Shown: in pieces, positions 40,661-49,510 of the stretch
How the letters are laid out: each line of letters opens with the position of its first letter
Numbering within the stretch: position 1 is the stretch's first letter
IMG/VR virus record: IMGVR_UViG_3300046642_000452
Span: 1-58,754 of that record
Length of the DNA: 58,754 nt
From: a virus
Reading direction: 5' to 3' (one strand)
The notes under the pieces: generated by a model
Seen by the model: the letters and a program-made list of their open reading frames with translations, nothing else
Databases searched by the model: none
Told to the model about the DNA's origin: nothing
Translations under genes and position numbers: made by a program

Positions 40661-40885
40661 ATGGGAAAATTCGAGTCGCAGTTTTCGGCCCTGAACTCTG
40701 AGCAGAACCGCCGCAATAGCGGATCCGACTCGTCCTCGATGAAGGGGGACGTGGGCGGCAGTCCAAAGTTCACGCTCCCAAGCCCCACTACCAAATCCTT
40801 CCCGAAGAACAGCGGCGATATCCCGGCGCTGAAGAAGCTGGCCTCGGGTCGGCCGGATACCGCAAAGGGCAAGAACGTCGTCTAG
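40661..40885 (+). CDS. 74-aa Ser/Lys-rich small protein before the portal
   Basis: A polar, low-complexity protein (SGSDSSSMKGDVGG ... TKSFPKNSGD ... DTAKGKNVV) with ATG at 40661. Such small disordered proteins before portals may be head-assembly helpers. Function unknown. Confidence 0.55.
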   Translation: MGKFESQFSALNSEQNRRNSGSDSSSMKGDVGGSPKFTLPSPTTKSFPKNSGDIPALKKLASGRPDTAKGKNVV

Positions 40886-40906
40886 TCGCCTCGTGCGACT
40901 GACCAC

Positions 40907-43168
40907 ATGGCGACCCGCAGGCTCTACAACGCCGATGCGCGATCGGGTCTGACCACCGACGAGAACATTGGCCCGGCGACCGGCATTGAACTGCCAGCGG
41001 AAGCCGGCCCGGGCGACCCTGACCAGGACAAGCGCGCGCGCGTCGCCGAGTTCATCAAGGCCAGCCGCGATCGCTGGAAGACCTCCGACCAATCCTCCCA
41101 GAAATTCCGCGAGAAGATGCGCCGCGACCAACTCTTCGCGAGTGGGGGCGGCAACCAGTGGTCGGCCGAAGACAAATCCGCGCGCAGCGACGAAGGACGG
41201 CCCTGTCTCGAAATCAACCGCATCCCGCAGTTCATTCGTCAGGTCTCCAATCAATCGCGCGCCAACCGATCGCAGATTCAGTACGCCCCGAGAGGGGGGG
41301 GAGCGACGGTCGAACTCGCGGCCACGCTGCAAGGGCTTGCCCGCGGTATCGAAGTCGAGTCGGACGCGGACACCGCCTACGACACGGCCACAGACGGCCA
41401 GTTGATCGCCGGGATTGGCTTCGTCCGGTTGCGGGCGAAGTGGGCGAACGGGACGACGTTTGAGCAAGTCTGCGCCATCGAGCGCATCCGGAACCCGCTG
41501 GCGGTGTACTGGGATCCGTCGACGCAAGACGCCAACTTCGCCGACATGCGCTTTCTGCACATCATCGCGGTCGTCGGGAAGGACGAGTACAAGGCGCGAT
41601 GGGGCGACGCCAGTCCGTACGCGAGTCTCGTGGAATTCGTGAAGACCAACTCCCAGGCGTCCGACTGGATGCCCGAGGGGAAGGTCGTCATTGCCGAGTA
41701 TTTCTACGTCGAGGTCGAGCAGAAGTCCCTCGTGCAGCTCGCCGATGGCGCCGTGGTTTGGAAGGACGAACTGGAGAAGTACCTCCAATCAGTCCAGATG
41801 GCCGGAATGCCCTCACCGCCCGTGCAGCGTGAACGGCCAGTCGAGACCCGCGTCGTGCGCTGGTGTCTGCACAACGCGGTGGACATCCTCGAAGGGAACG
41901 AGGACAAGACCGCTGGGCGCGCGCTGCCAGGCACGCGCATTCCGATCTTCCCGCTCATCGGCACCGAGCGCGATCTCGACGGCGACATCGACTACCTTGG
42001 CATGGTCCGCGACAGCATCGACCCGCAGAAGATGTACAACTTCTGGGCGAGCTCCATCGCGGAGACAGTGGGCCTGACACCCAAAAGCCCGTGGCTCGCG
42101 GAAGCCTCGCAGGTCTCGCAATACCTCGACGACTGGAAGGAAGCCAACCGCAAGGCGCTCTCGGTGCTGGTCTACGACGGCAAGAGCGTCGATGGCAACC
42201 TGATCCCGCCCCCGCAGCGCAACATCGCCGAGCCGCCGATTCAGGGCATGGTCATGGGGCTGAAAGAGGCCGACCAAGACCTGAAAGCGGTGATGGGTCT
42301 CTTCGAGGCATCTCTCGGTGAGCGCGGCCCGCAGCAATCCGGGAAGGCGATCTCGGCGGTGCAGCAGCAAGGGCTCGTCGCGAACAGCAACTTCCTCGAT
42401 AACCTGCAACGGATGAAACGCGCCATCGGGCGATCGCTGCTCGAATGGATGCCGGCGGTGTACGACGCCGCGCGCATCGTGCATCTGGTCGATCCGAGCG
42501 GGAAGAAAAAGCGCGTCATGGTGCATTCCGGGCCGGAATTCAAGCCGAACGAGAAACCGCCAGACGTGAGCGGCGTGTTCGATCTCTCGACGGGCGAATA
42601 CGACGTGTCCATCAGCACGGGACCATCGTTCGCGACCGAGCGCGCCGAGCAGGAAGCGCGGCTCTTGGAACTGTTCAAGGTGTTGCCCGGCCTCGGGGCT
42701 CTCGGTGCCGACATCGTGCTGGAGAACAGCGACAACCCGGCGTCGCAGGCGCTCGCGAAGCGCGCCAAGATGATGCTGCCGCCGCAAGTGCAGGCCGCGG
42801 ACGACCCCGAAACCGCCATTCCGAAACTGCTGCAAGAGAATCAGCAGATGAAGGGACTGCTGGAGAAGGCGCACGCGGCCGTGATGACGATGGGAAAGAC
42901 CATCAGTCAGCAGGAAATCTCGGGCCACGTCAAGATTCAGGTCGCGATGATCCAGGCGCAAGCGCAGTTGGCAATGGCCGCCGCGAAAATGGGCAACGAG
43001 CGCGATATGGCGGCGTTCCAAGCCGAATTCGAGCGGTTCCAGCAGCAAATCGATCACATCCAAGCGTCGGCGATTGCCGACATGGAGCACGACCACACGC
43101 TTGAGCAGCAGGCGCAGCAAGCGCAGTTGCAACCGCCCGCGCAATCAGGTGGGGGCGGCGGCGCTTGA
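40907..43168 (+). CDS. Portal protein (P22-type)
   Basis: The 753-aa product has the size and layout of P22 gp1-like portals. Visible features are FIKASRDRW near residue 48, EINRIPQFIRQVSNQSRANR near residue 102, a wing and crown region, and a long C-terminal Gln-rich coiled barrel (residues about 640-745). Twelve copies form the DNA entry channel and bind the terminase. It begins MATRRLYNAD, similar to the RRxYxxD motif of the tagged proteins. No clear Shine-Dalgarno is seen. Confidence 0.9.
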   Translation: MATRRLYNADARSGLTTDENIGPATGIELPAEAGPGDPDQDKRARVAEFIKASRDRWKTSDQSSQKFREKMRRDQLFASGGGNQWSAEDKSARSDEGRPCLEINRIPQFIRQVSNQSRANRSQIQYAPRGGGATVELAATLQGLARGIEVESDADTAYDTATDGQLIAGIGFVRLRAKWANGTTFEQVCAIERIRNPLAVYWDPSTQDANFADMRFLHIIAVVGKDEYKARWGDASPYASLVEFVKTNSQASDWMPEGKVVIAEYFYVEVEQKSLVQLADGAVVWKDELEKYLQSVQMAGMPSPPVQRERPVETRVVRWCLHNAVDILEGNEDKTAGRALPGTRIPIFPLIGTERDLDGDIDYLGMVRDSIDPQKMYNFWASSIAETVGLTPKSPWLAEASQVSQYLDDWKEANRKALSVLVYDGKSVDGNLIPPPQRNIAEPPIQGMVMGLKEADQDLKAVMGLFEASLGERGPQQSGKAISAVQQQGLVANSNFLDNLQRMKRAIGRSLLEWMPAVYDAARIVHLVDPSGKKKRVMVHSGPEFKPNEKPPDVSGVFDLSTGEYDVSISTGPSFATERAEQEARLLELFKVLPGLGALGADIVLENSDNPASQALAKRAKMMLPPQVQAADDPETAIPKLLQENQQMKGLLEKAHAAVMTMGKTISQQEISGHVKIQVAMIQAQAQLAMAAAKMGNERDMAAFQAEFERFQQQIDHIQASAIADMEHDHTLEQQAQQAQLQPPAQSGGGGGA

Positions 43169-43193
43169 CACTCTTCCAAGTCACCAAGCACCT
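43164..43193 (+). promoter_or_regulatory. Conserved late regulatory element, copy 2
   Basis: CTTGACACTCTTCCAAGTCACC (in two parts) is the second copy of the element at 40592-40621, again overlapping the upstream stop (GCTTGA). It lies 13 bases before the ATG of the scaffold gene, so it may drive scaffold and coat expression. Confidence 0.55.
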
Positions 43194-43205
43194 TAATTCC
43201 GCGAC

Positions 43206-44327
43206 ATGGCCGACAACGATCTGACGTTTGAAAGTACGACGGACACGCCAGAGCAGATGCGCGAGGGCATGGGCCTTCCCGCTGAATCCGCCACGACGAC
43301 CGTTGTTGAAGCCGGCGCGCCAGACACCGCGGATCTCGCCGCCGACCCCGCGCCAGTCGCGGCCACCGACGTCACGACGACCGACACGCCAGCCGAACCC
43401 GTTGTCGCCAAGCCTACCCGCGCCAAAGACCCCGTCACCGGCAAATTCATCGCGACACCGAAAGCGGATCCCGTCGCCGAGGAGCGCGCACAGCGCGTGG
43501 TCGCGGAGACCGAGCGCGATGCGCTGAAGCGGCGCGTCGAGGAATTGGCGGCCGGCGCACCGAAGCCGGCACCCGTCGCGCCCGCACCGGTTGTCCCGGC
43601 CATCGACCCGGACACATATCAAGATCCTGGTGTCGCCGCAAAGTTTGCTGCGGCACGCACGGCGCTGGGGCAAGAGCCGAGGCAGGAAGACTTCGACACC
43701 GACAACGCCTACACGGACTTTCGCAACGCACAGCGCGCCTACGATCGCAAACTGGCCGTGCTTGACGCGCGCGAGGCCGACGCGCACTACAACGCGGGCG
43801 TTTCTGCGCGCACCACCGCGCAGGCCGGTGCCGCCGCCGCCCGCCAGGTCTTCGACACCTACGAGCAGCGCACCGTCGCCACGAAGGCGCGGCACGGCGA
43901 CTACGACGCGGTGATGGAAGCGGGCAAGAACATCCCCTTTACGGGTGCCCATCGCGCAGACGTCCAACGCGCGATCGTCGAGATGGAAGACGGGCCGGAA
44001 GTGGTCTACCACCTCGCCAAGAACCCAGAGCTCATCCAGAAGATCATGTCGCAGCCGTCGGTCTATCTGGCCCTCGCCGAACTCGGCCGAGTGGCGAGCG
44101 TCGCCACCGCGGCGGTATCGGCCGCGACCGCGCCCGCCGGAGCCACGCAGACCGGCCCGACCACCATTGTCGCCACCACCAAGCCCGTCTCGAGAGCGCC
44201 GGAGCCGCAAGGCACCGTGCTCGGGTCGGGGCCTGGCCTGGTGACGACCGATCTCAGCAAGGTCACGACGCAAGCCGAATACAACCGGATCCGCAACGCC
44301 CAAGAACGAGCCAAGTTCGGTCGATAA
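43206..44327 (+). CDS. Scaffolding protein
   Basis: The 373-aa product lies between portal and coat. It has an acidic, Ala/Thr/Pro-rich N-terminus, a helical core with RRVEELAAG coiled coil and HGDYDAVMEAGKNI, and a basic C-terminal helix (YNRIRNAQERAKFGR), as expected for a scaffold that binds coat through its C-terminus. Position and composition make this likely. Confidence 0.75.
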   Translation: MADNDLTFESTTDTPEQMREGMGLPAESATTTVVEAGAPDTADLAADPAPVAATDVTTTDTPAEPVVAKPTRAKDPVTGKFIATPKADPVAEERAQRVVAETERDALKRRVEELAAGAPKPAPVAPAPVVPAIDPDTYQDPGVAAKFAAARTALGQEPRQEDFDTDNAYTDFRNAQRAYDRKLAVLDAREADAHYNAGVSARTTAQAGAAAARQVFDTYEQRTVATKARHGDYDAVMEAGKNIPFTGAHRADVQRAIVEMEDGPEVVYHLAKNPELIQKIMSQPSVYLALAELGRVASVATAAVSAATAPAGATQTGPTTIVATTKPVSRAPEPQGTVLGSGPGLVTTDLSKVTTQAEYNRIRNAQERAKFGR

Positions 44328-44340
44328 GGAGCACGCACCC

Positions 44341-45684
44341 ATGAATCTGACGTTCCGCTTCCGGTCCAACGGCGAGTCGTTCTGGCACGCCTCTCTGATG
44401 TGGCTGATCGCCGGGTCCGTGGGCGGCGCGCTCGCGTGGCTGAATTACCACAGTGGCACGAGCGGGATGCTCTTTGCCGACAACGTACTCTTGACGAGCA
44501 CGCTCATCACGCGCGAAGCGATGCGCGTCCTCGAGAACAACCTGACCACGACCAAGTGCGTCAATCGCCAGTACGACGACAAGTTCGGCGTCGAAGGCGC
44601 GAAGGTCGGCCAGATCGTCAACGCGCGCAAGCCGATTCGTGTTGTCGGCCGCGTGGGGCAGGGCGCGCAGATTGAGGGCATCGTCGAAACCTCCGTGCCG
44701 GTCCCGCTCACGACACAGGCTGGCGTGGACCTCGAAGTCTCTCAGGCTGATCTCCTGCTCTCCATCGACGACTTCGGCGACAGGATTCTCAAGCCGTGCG
44801 TGGCCAACATCGCCAACCGCATGGACGCCGACGTCAACGCGCTGGCGCTTCAGGTCGCGAACGTCGAAGGCACCCCGGGCACCACGCCGAACGACCTCCT
44901 GACCTACCTGCTCGCGGGCGTCGACCTCGACAACGCGGCGGCCCCGATGGACGGCGACCGGCATCTCGTGCTGACCCCGCTCTCGCAGGCGTACATCGTC
45001 AACGCGCTGAAGGGGCTGTTCCAGCAAGCGACCTCGATCGCCGAGCAGTATGCCAAGGGCCAGATGGGCACCGCCATCGGGTTCCAGTGGTACATGGATC
45101 AGAACATCACCACGTTCACGGTCGGCCCGCAGGGTGGGACGCCGCTGGTGGACGGGGCGAGTCAGACCGGCAATTCGCTGCTCACGAAGGGTTGGACTGG
45201 CGCGGCGGCCACCCGCCTGAACTTTGGCGACAACTTCACCATCGCGGGCGTCCACTCGGTCAACCCGCAGAGCCGCCAGTCCACCGGAGTGCTGCAACGC
45301 TTCGTCGTCACGGCCCTGTTCGCGTCGGATGCGTCCGGCAACGGGTCGGTGCTCATCTCGCCGCCGATCATTCCATCCGGCCAGTATCAGACGGTCGACA
45401 CCTCGCCGGCCGACGCGGCGGCCATCACGGTGGTCGGCGCGGCCAGCACGCAGTCGCCGCAGAATCTCGCGTTCCACCGCGATGCGTTCACGCTCGTCAC
45501 CGCCGACCTGCCGATGCCGCGTGGCGTCGACATGAGCGGCCGGCTGAGCGACAAGCAGCTCGGCATCTCGATCCTGTTCGTGCGCGCCTACGACGTCATG
45601 AGCGGCCAGTTGATCACGCGGCTGGACGTGCTCTATGGCGTCGCGGTCCTGCGCCAAGAGCTCGCCTGTCGGATTGCGGCGTAG
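44341..45684 (+). CDS. Major capsid protein (P22 gp5-like)
   Basis: The 447-aa product shows the P22 coat pattern: LLTSTLITREAMRVLENNLT, then NRQYDDKF and, near the C-terminus, VRAYDVMSGQLITRLDVLYG ending in RQELACRI. AAGGAG stands nine bases before ATG 44341. The first 42 residues add a hydrophobic segment (SLMWLIAGSVGGALAW) not expected in coat proteins; an internal ATG at 44467 would give a conventional N-terminus but has no ribosome-binding site. It forms the icosahedral shell. Confidence 0.88.
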   Translation: MNLTFRFRSNGESFWHASLMWLIAGSVGGALAWLNYHSGTSGMLFADNVLLTSTLITREAMRVLENNLTTTKCVNRQYDDKFGVEGAKVGQIVNARKPIRVVGRVGQGAQIEGIVETSVPVPLTTQAGVDLEVSQADLLLSIDDFGDRILKPCVANIANRMDADVNALALQVANVEGTPGTTPNDLLTYLLAGVDLDNAAAPMDGDRHLVLTPLSQAYIVNALKGLFQQATSIAEQYAKGQMGTAIGFQWYMDQNITTFTVGPQGGTPLVDGASQTGNSLLTKGWTGAAATRLNFGDNFTIAGVHSVNPQSRQSTGVLQRFVVTALFASDASGNGSVLISPPIIPSGQYQTVDTSPADAAAITVVGAASTQSPQNLAFHRDAFTLVTADLPMPRGVDMSGRLSDKQLGISILFVRAYDVMSGQLITRLDVLYGVAVLRQELACRIAA

Positions 45685-45691
45685 GAGACAC

Positions 45692-46270
45692 ATGGCACGC
45701 GGCACCGACCTCTCGAAATCGCTCGACCCGGCCGAACTGACGCGCATCCGTGCGCTTCTGGCCGAGAATCCGCCGAACCTGCCGGAGCCTGGCGCGGTCA
45801 CGCAGTATCCCCGGATGCTGTTCCACGCCAGCTATCTCGAGGCGCAGCAGGAGTGGAAGAAGACCAAGGACGAGACCATCAAGAAGGTCTGCGTCGAGAA
45901 GATGGCGGTCGCGGTCCATATCGTCACGGACGTCGAGGAGGAGGAGGAATTCCTGCTCGACGGCTGGAAACACTCGCCGGCCGACTTCCTGCCGCCTGAC
46001 AAGGATCCGCGCATCCCGGTCGGCCGCGAACTTCGCAAGGCGCTGGGACAGCAACGGCTGTCGCGCGAGGACGAGATTCAGTCGCTCCGGCTGCGGCTGG
46101 CCGAGTTGACCGGCCGCACGGCGCCGGCAGTGGCCGAGCCTGTCCGTGAGAAGCGTCCCTACACGCGCCGGAAGAAACTGCGGACACGCCGGACGTCGCA
46201 AGTCGCCAAGGCCAGAGCCGCCGTCGAAACCGCCGCGGCACCGCCGGCAGAGCATCAGACCACGTCGTAG
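45692..46270 (+). CDS. Head-associated helical protein
   Basis: The 192-aa product starts seven bases after the coat stop. It is acidic and helical (TDVEEEEEFLLDGWKHSPADF) with a basic Arg/Ala C-terminal tail. Position suggests a decoration or head-completion protein. Family not recognised. Confidence 0.6.
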   Translation: MARGTDLSKSLDPAELTRIRALLAENPPNLPEPGAVTQYPRMLFHASYLEAQQEWKKTKDETIKKVCVEKMAVAVHIVTDVEEEEEFLLDGWKHSPADFLPPDKDPRIPVGRELRKALGQQRLSREDEIQSLRLRLAELTGRTAPAVAEPVREKRPYTRRKKLRTRRTSQVAKARAAVETAAAPPAEHQTTS

Positions 46271-46304
46271 CGCATCACCGTTTGCCCGAAGGAGCACGAG
46301 ACTC

Positions 46305-47021
46305 ATGGCTGACACTTCCAAATCTCCAGCGGTCGCCAAGGCCGATGACTCGCACGATGCGCGCTACACCCACACGTCGTTCGAGTCGCCCGGTGGGCCC
46401 GGCGGGCGTGCCACCACGCCGACGAAATATCCAAAGTGGGTCACGCCGGTCGGCAAGAAGGCCGTCATCGTGAACGATCCCACGGAAGAGGCCAGCGTGA
46501 TGAGTGGCAAGGGATTCAGTCGCATCAGCGCCATGTGCGCGATGGCCCTGATCGCGCTCGTCCTGATCGCGGTCCCGCAGGCCGTGACGGTGCTGACCAC
46601 GACCACGCTCTCGGCGGCTGTCGCGGCTCCCGCGCAGGGTGCGCCGGCCAACACCGTGCGGTTGACGGCGATTACCGGCGTCACTGCGAATACCTCGATC
46701 TATGTGGACCTGGAACTGATGCGCGTGACGGTCACGCCGACCACCGCATCGCAGCCGGTCTCCGTGGCTCGCGCACAGAATGGCACCCTCTCGGCGGCTC
46801 ACGCCTCCGGCGCGACGGTCACGCTGGGTCCGAACAACGCCTTCAACGTCGGCGGCCCGCCGGCGGGCCCCTGCACGGGCGCGGCACAACTCTACTCGCC
46901 GTGGATCGACGTCCAGACGGGTAATTTCTGGGTCTGCCGCGGGGGCGGGACAACCGGGACATGGAACGGCACGAACATTCGCGCGTTGACCTACAACTCG
47001 ACGCAGACTGGGACGCCCTAA
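46305..47021 (+). CDS. Structural protein with internal membrane helix
   Basis: The 238-aa product has a polar front, a transmembrane helix at about residues 75-100 (MCAMALIALVLIAVPQAVTVL) and a beta-rich Thr/Ala domain. Membrane helices are unusual in head-region proteins. GGAG lies ten bases before the ATG. It precedes the glycosyltransferase-like pair and may be their substrate or partner. Confidence 0.6.
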   Translation: MADTSKSPAVAKADDSHDARYTHTSFESPGGPGGRATTPTKYPKWVTPVGKKAVIVNDPTEEASVMSGKGFSRISAMCAMALIALVLIAVPQAVTVLTTTTLSAAVAAPAQGAPANTVRLTAITGVTANTSIYVDLELMRVTVTPTTASQPVSVARAQNGTLSAAHASGATVTLGPNNAFNVGGPPAGPCTGAAQLYSPWIDVQTGNFWVCRGGGTTGTWNGTNIRALTYNSTQTGTP

Positions 47022-47302
47022 TTCGCTGGCAGGACATCGCAGGGGGACTGGTGTTGGTCCTCCTGCTGCTCACCGCTCGGCGCGCAGCGGTCTTCACGAG
47101 CGACCTGACGCTGTGGACCGATGCGACGCAGCAGGCACCCACCCTCCTTCGTCCCCACTTAAATCGCCGGAAGGCCCTCATTGGTGAGGGCCGTTGGCTT
47201 GAGGCGCTGGACGAATGCACGACGGTCTTAGCCTTGGTCGCGGACGGGAAAGGGACGACCTACGGGCGTTCCTTTGCGGCCTCGCAGTGCTTCTCGCGCT
47301 GA
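46961..47302 (+). CDS. C-terminal half of a TMTC/PMT-type membrane glycosyltransferase (split, upstream)
   Basis: The 113-aa frame has one hydrophobic helix (IAGGLVLVLLLLTARRA), then FTSDLTLWTDATQQAP and a TPR-like repeat (RPHLNRRKALIGEGRWLEALDECTTVLAL). This is the known order of the last helix, R-x-W-like segment and first TPR of TMTC-type O-mannosyltransferases. The next gene holds the rest. The true start is uncertain: ATG 46961 overlaps the previous gene, and GTG 47050 with GGGGA is the alternative. Confidence 0.65.
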   Translation: MERHEHSRVDLQLDADWDALIRWQDIAGGLVLVLLLLTARRAAVFTSDLTLWTDATQQAPTLLRPHLNRRKALIGEGRWLEALDECTTVLALVADGKGTTYGRSFAASQCFSR

Positions 47303-48204
47303 CGGCGCTCGCCTATATGCCGGTGCCGTGGGCCGGCTGGGTCTACGAAGACGCCGCCTGGATTGCGGAGCGGGACTTCTGGTACATCGCCAGCACCTAC
47401 CACCTGGTCGCGCTGGTCTCCACGCTCAATGACTGGATCGGCGGCTTCACCCCGCGCAGTTACCACCTCTTCAACGTCGCGCTGCACATGCTGAATGGCG
47501 TGCTGATCGGCGTGCTGGTCGGCGGCGCGCGGCGGCCGCTGGCGGCGTTCACCGCCGCTGGTGTCTTCCTACTACACCCCCTCCAGGCCGAAGCGGTCGC
47601 GTATGTCACCGGGCGCTGGGAATTGCTCGTGGCGCTCGGCATCCTGGTCGGACTGCTCGCGATCCGGTCGGAGGAGCCGAGCAGGGGATTGGTCGTGGCC
47701 GGCGCGGGCCTGTTCGCGCTGGCGGCCAAGCCGTCCGGCGTGGTGGCCCCGGCGCTGATTCTGTTGGGCGCCTCGACCTGGGCCGCGGCGTGGGTGCCGG
47801 TGACGATCTGGACGTGCGGCTTCGCGGTCCTAGTGCCGCGGATCTGGCGCATCCTCTGGAGTCCGTCCGCGCTCGCCGTCGACGTGTCGCCCCTGCTTTA
47901 CGCGTGGCAGCAGTTCACGACGGCGCTCCAGTATCTCGGCATGGTCATTGTGCCGGTGGGCCAGACGATTGACCACGAGCCTGGCCTGATCGGTACGGGG
48001 ATGCTGGGCCTGCTCGCGTGGTTCGCGCTGTTCTACTTCCGGCCGTCATCCCGACCGATCCTCGGCCTGATGCTGGCGTGGATCGCCATTGCGCTGGCTC
48101 CGCGGCTCGTGGCGCGCATTCCGGAGTACCTGAACGAGCATCAGTTCTACGTGCCGATGATCGGCGTGAGCCTGGCGCTGGGACGAGTGGTCGATCGTGG
48201 ATAA
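47215..48204 (+). CDS. N-terminal half of a TMTC/PMT-type GT-C glycosyltransferase
   Basis: The 329-aa product has about nine membrane helices. It opens with a helix and the first loop motif WVYEDAAWI (the acidic site expected for GT-C enzymes), then SYHLFNVALHMLNGVLI, FLLHPLQAEAVAYVTGRWELL and AKPSGVVAPALIL, the hallmark of the TMTC family. It ends EHQFYVPMIGVSLAL, where normal family members continue with a last helix and TPRs. Those missing parts lie just upstream. It would work in the host inner membrane using lipid-linked sugar; target unknown. Confidence 0.75.
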   Translation: MHDGLSLGRGRERDDLRAFLCGLAVLLALTALAYMPVPWAGWVYEDAAWIAERDFWYIASTYHLVALVSTLNDWIGGFTPRSYHLFNVALHMLNGVLIGVLVGGARRPLAAFTAAGVFLLHPLQAEAVAYVTGRWELLVALGILVGLLAIRSEEPSRGLVVAGAGLFALAAKPSGVVAPALILLGASTWAAAWVPVTIWTCGFAVLVPRIWRILWSPSALAVDVSPLLYAWQQFTTALQYLGMVIVPVGQTIDHEPGLIGTGMLGLLAWFALFYFRPSSRPILGLMLAWIAIALAPRLVARIPEYLNEHQFYVPMIGVSLALGRVVDRG

Positions 48205-48571
48205 CACGACGGCTGGTATCTGGGCGCTGATCATCACGACCAGCGCGGGTCTCATCAAGCAGTTCTGGAGCGATTGGGAAGCCTCGAAGCGCGAAGAACG
48301 GGCAGAGGCACGAGCGGATCGTGAGCGTGCCTTCGCCACGTCTGAGCGCGTGACGGTGGCGAAGGCGCTGGCCACGAATATGGAGCACGCGGCGCGAACC
48401 TCCGCGAACGCCACGGACGAGATCAAGGACGCGCTGGCGGCCAACACGGCCCTGACGGCTGACGTTGGCAAGAAAGCTGATGCGGCCTACAAGGAAGCGA
48501 ACACCGTCAACGCCAAGATCGAGAGTCTTGGCCTGCAAGTGACCGGCGCAGGCGCAAGCGAGGCCCACTGA
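48197..48571 (+). CDS. Membrane-anchored coiled-coil protein
   Basis: The 124-aa product starts with GTG overlapping the previous stop. It has one N-terminal membrane helix (AGIWALIITTSAGLIKQFW) and a long charged coiled coil. This shape is shared by holin-accessory and spanin-like proteins and could also be a virion-associated tether. Function unknown. Confidence 0.6.
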   Translation: MDNTTAGIWALIITTSAGLIKQFWSDWEASKREERAEARADRERAFATSERVTVAKALATNMEHAARTSANATDEIKDALAANTALTADVGKKADAAYKEANTVNAKIESLGLQVTGAGASEAH

Positions 48572-48572
48572 T

Positions 48573-48743
48573 ATGAATCTCATCCTCATCATCCTTGTGA
48601 TCCTGCTGCTTCTGGGTGGCGGCGGGTACTACGGCACCACCGCGAACTGGCAAGTGCCTCAGTATGGTGGCGGCCTCATCGTGTTGATCCTCGTGATCCT
48701 GCTCCTGCTGCTGCTGACCGGCAATCTTCGGGTGCCGCGGTGA
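48573..48743 (+). CDS. DUF3309-like two-helix membrane protein
   Basis: The 56-aa product has two hydrophobic helices (LILIILVILLLLGGGG and LIVLILVILLLLLLTG) around a short TTANWQVPQYGG loop, the DUF3309 layout. Its stop overlaps the GTG of the gp4-like gene. A holin-like role is possible. Confidence 0.65.
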   Translation: MNLILIILVILLLLGGGGYYGTTANWQVPQYGGGLIVLILVILLLLLLTGNLRVPR

Positions 48744-49510
48744 AATTCACCGAGCTCGCTCGAAAGGCGCTCCGGACCATCAACGCGGCGCCGCGCGCCG
48801 GAGAGGTCAGTCCGGAAGACCTGAACATCGCCTTCGAGGCCGCCAACGACATGCTGGACGCCTGGGCCGCCAAGCGGCTGACGATCTTCCAGGTGCAGCG
48901 CAAGGTCTATCCAGGCGTCACCGGTAAGGGCAGTCCGTCGAATCCCTACACCATCGGCCCGGGGGGCGATTTCGATCAGCCGCGCCCGCTCTGGATCCCG
49001 AACGCGGAATGCCAGGTCAACACGACCACCCCGCCGTTTGAATTCCCGCTCAACATCCTGAAGGATGACGATTGGGCGCGCACGAGTATCAAGGCGCTGG
49101 CGTCGTCGCTGCCGAGCGACCTGTATTACGACTACCGATTCCCGGTGACGGGCATCGACACCGGCCTCGGGCAAATCTACCTCTACCCGGTGCCGAACGG
49201 CGGCCAGCCGATCTCGATCGTGCTCTACACACCGCTCGCGCTGGCGCGGTTCGCCGATCGGGACATCACGGACTACACCTTCCCGCCGGGCTATGCGGAG
49301 GCGTTGCGGTATCAACTCGCGATCCGTCTCGCGATTGAACTCGGCTACGAACAGCCGCAAGACCTGAAAGACATGGCCGCGACGACCTTTGGGGTGATTC
49401 AGCGCCCGAACGCGCGCATCCCGGTCCTGCGCTCCGATCAAGGCATGGCGGGTATGGCCGGCGGCGGTTTCTATAACTGGCGACTCGGCACGATGACGAG
49501 GCGTGGCTGA
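48740..49510 (+). CDS. Tail accessory/head-completion protein (P22 gp4-like)
   Basis: The 256-aa product starts with GTG overlapping the previous stop. It matches the gp4-like pattern: ARKALRTINAAPRAGEVSPED, AANDMLDAWAAKRL, and later FPPGYAEALRYQLAIRLAIELG. It plugs onto the portal after packaging and carries the tail hub. A second feature, YYDYRFPVTGIDTGLGQIYLYP, fits the family well. Confidence 0.85.
   Translation: MKFTELARKALRTINAAPRAGEVSPEDLNIAFEAANDMLDAWAAKRLTIFQVQRKVYPGVTGKGSPSNPYTIGPGGDFDQPRPLWIPNAECQVNTTTPPFEFPLNILKDDDWARTSIKALASSLPSDLYYDYRFPVTGIDTGLGQIYLYPVPNGGQPISIVLYTPLALARFADRDITDYTFPPGYAEALRYQLAIRLAIELGYEQPQDLKDMAATTFGVIQRPNARIPVLRSDQGMAGMAGGGFYNWRLGTMTRRG

Noticed and set aside
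46305-47302. A programmed frameshift joining 46305-47021 to 46961-47302
   Set aside because: The first gene ends in a normal stop and there is no slippery heptamer in the overlap that I could identify; separate starts are simpler.
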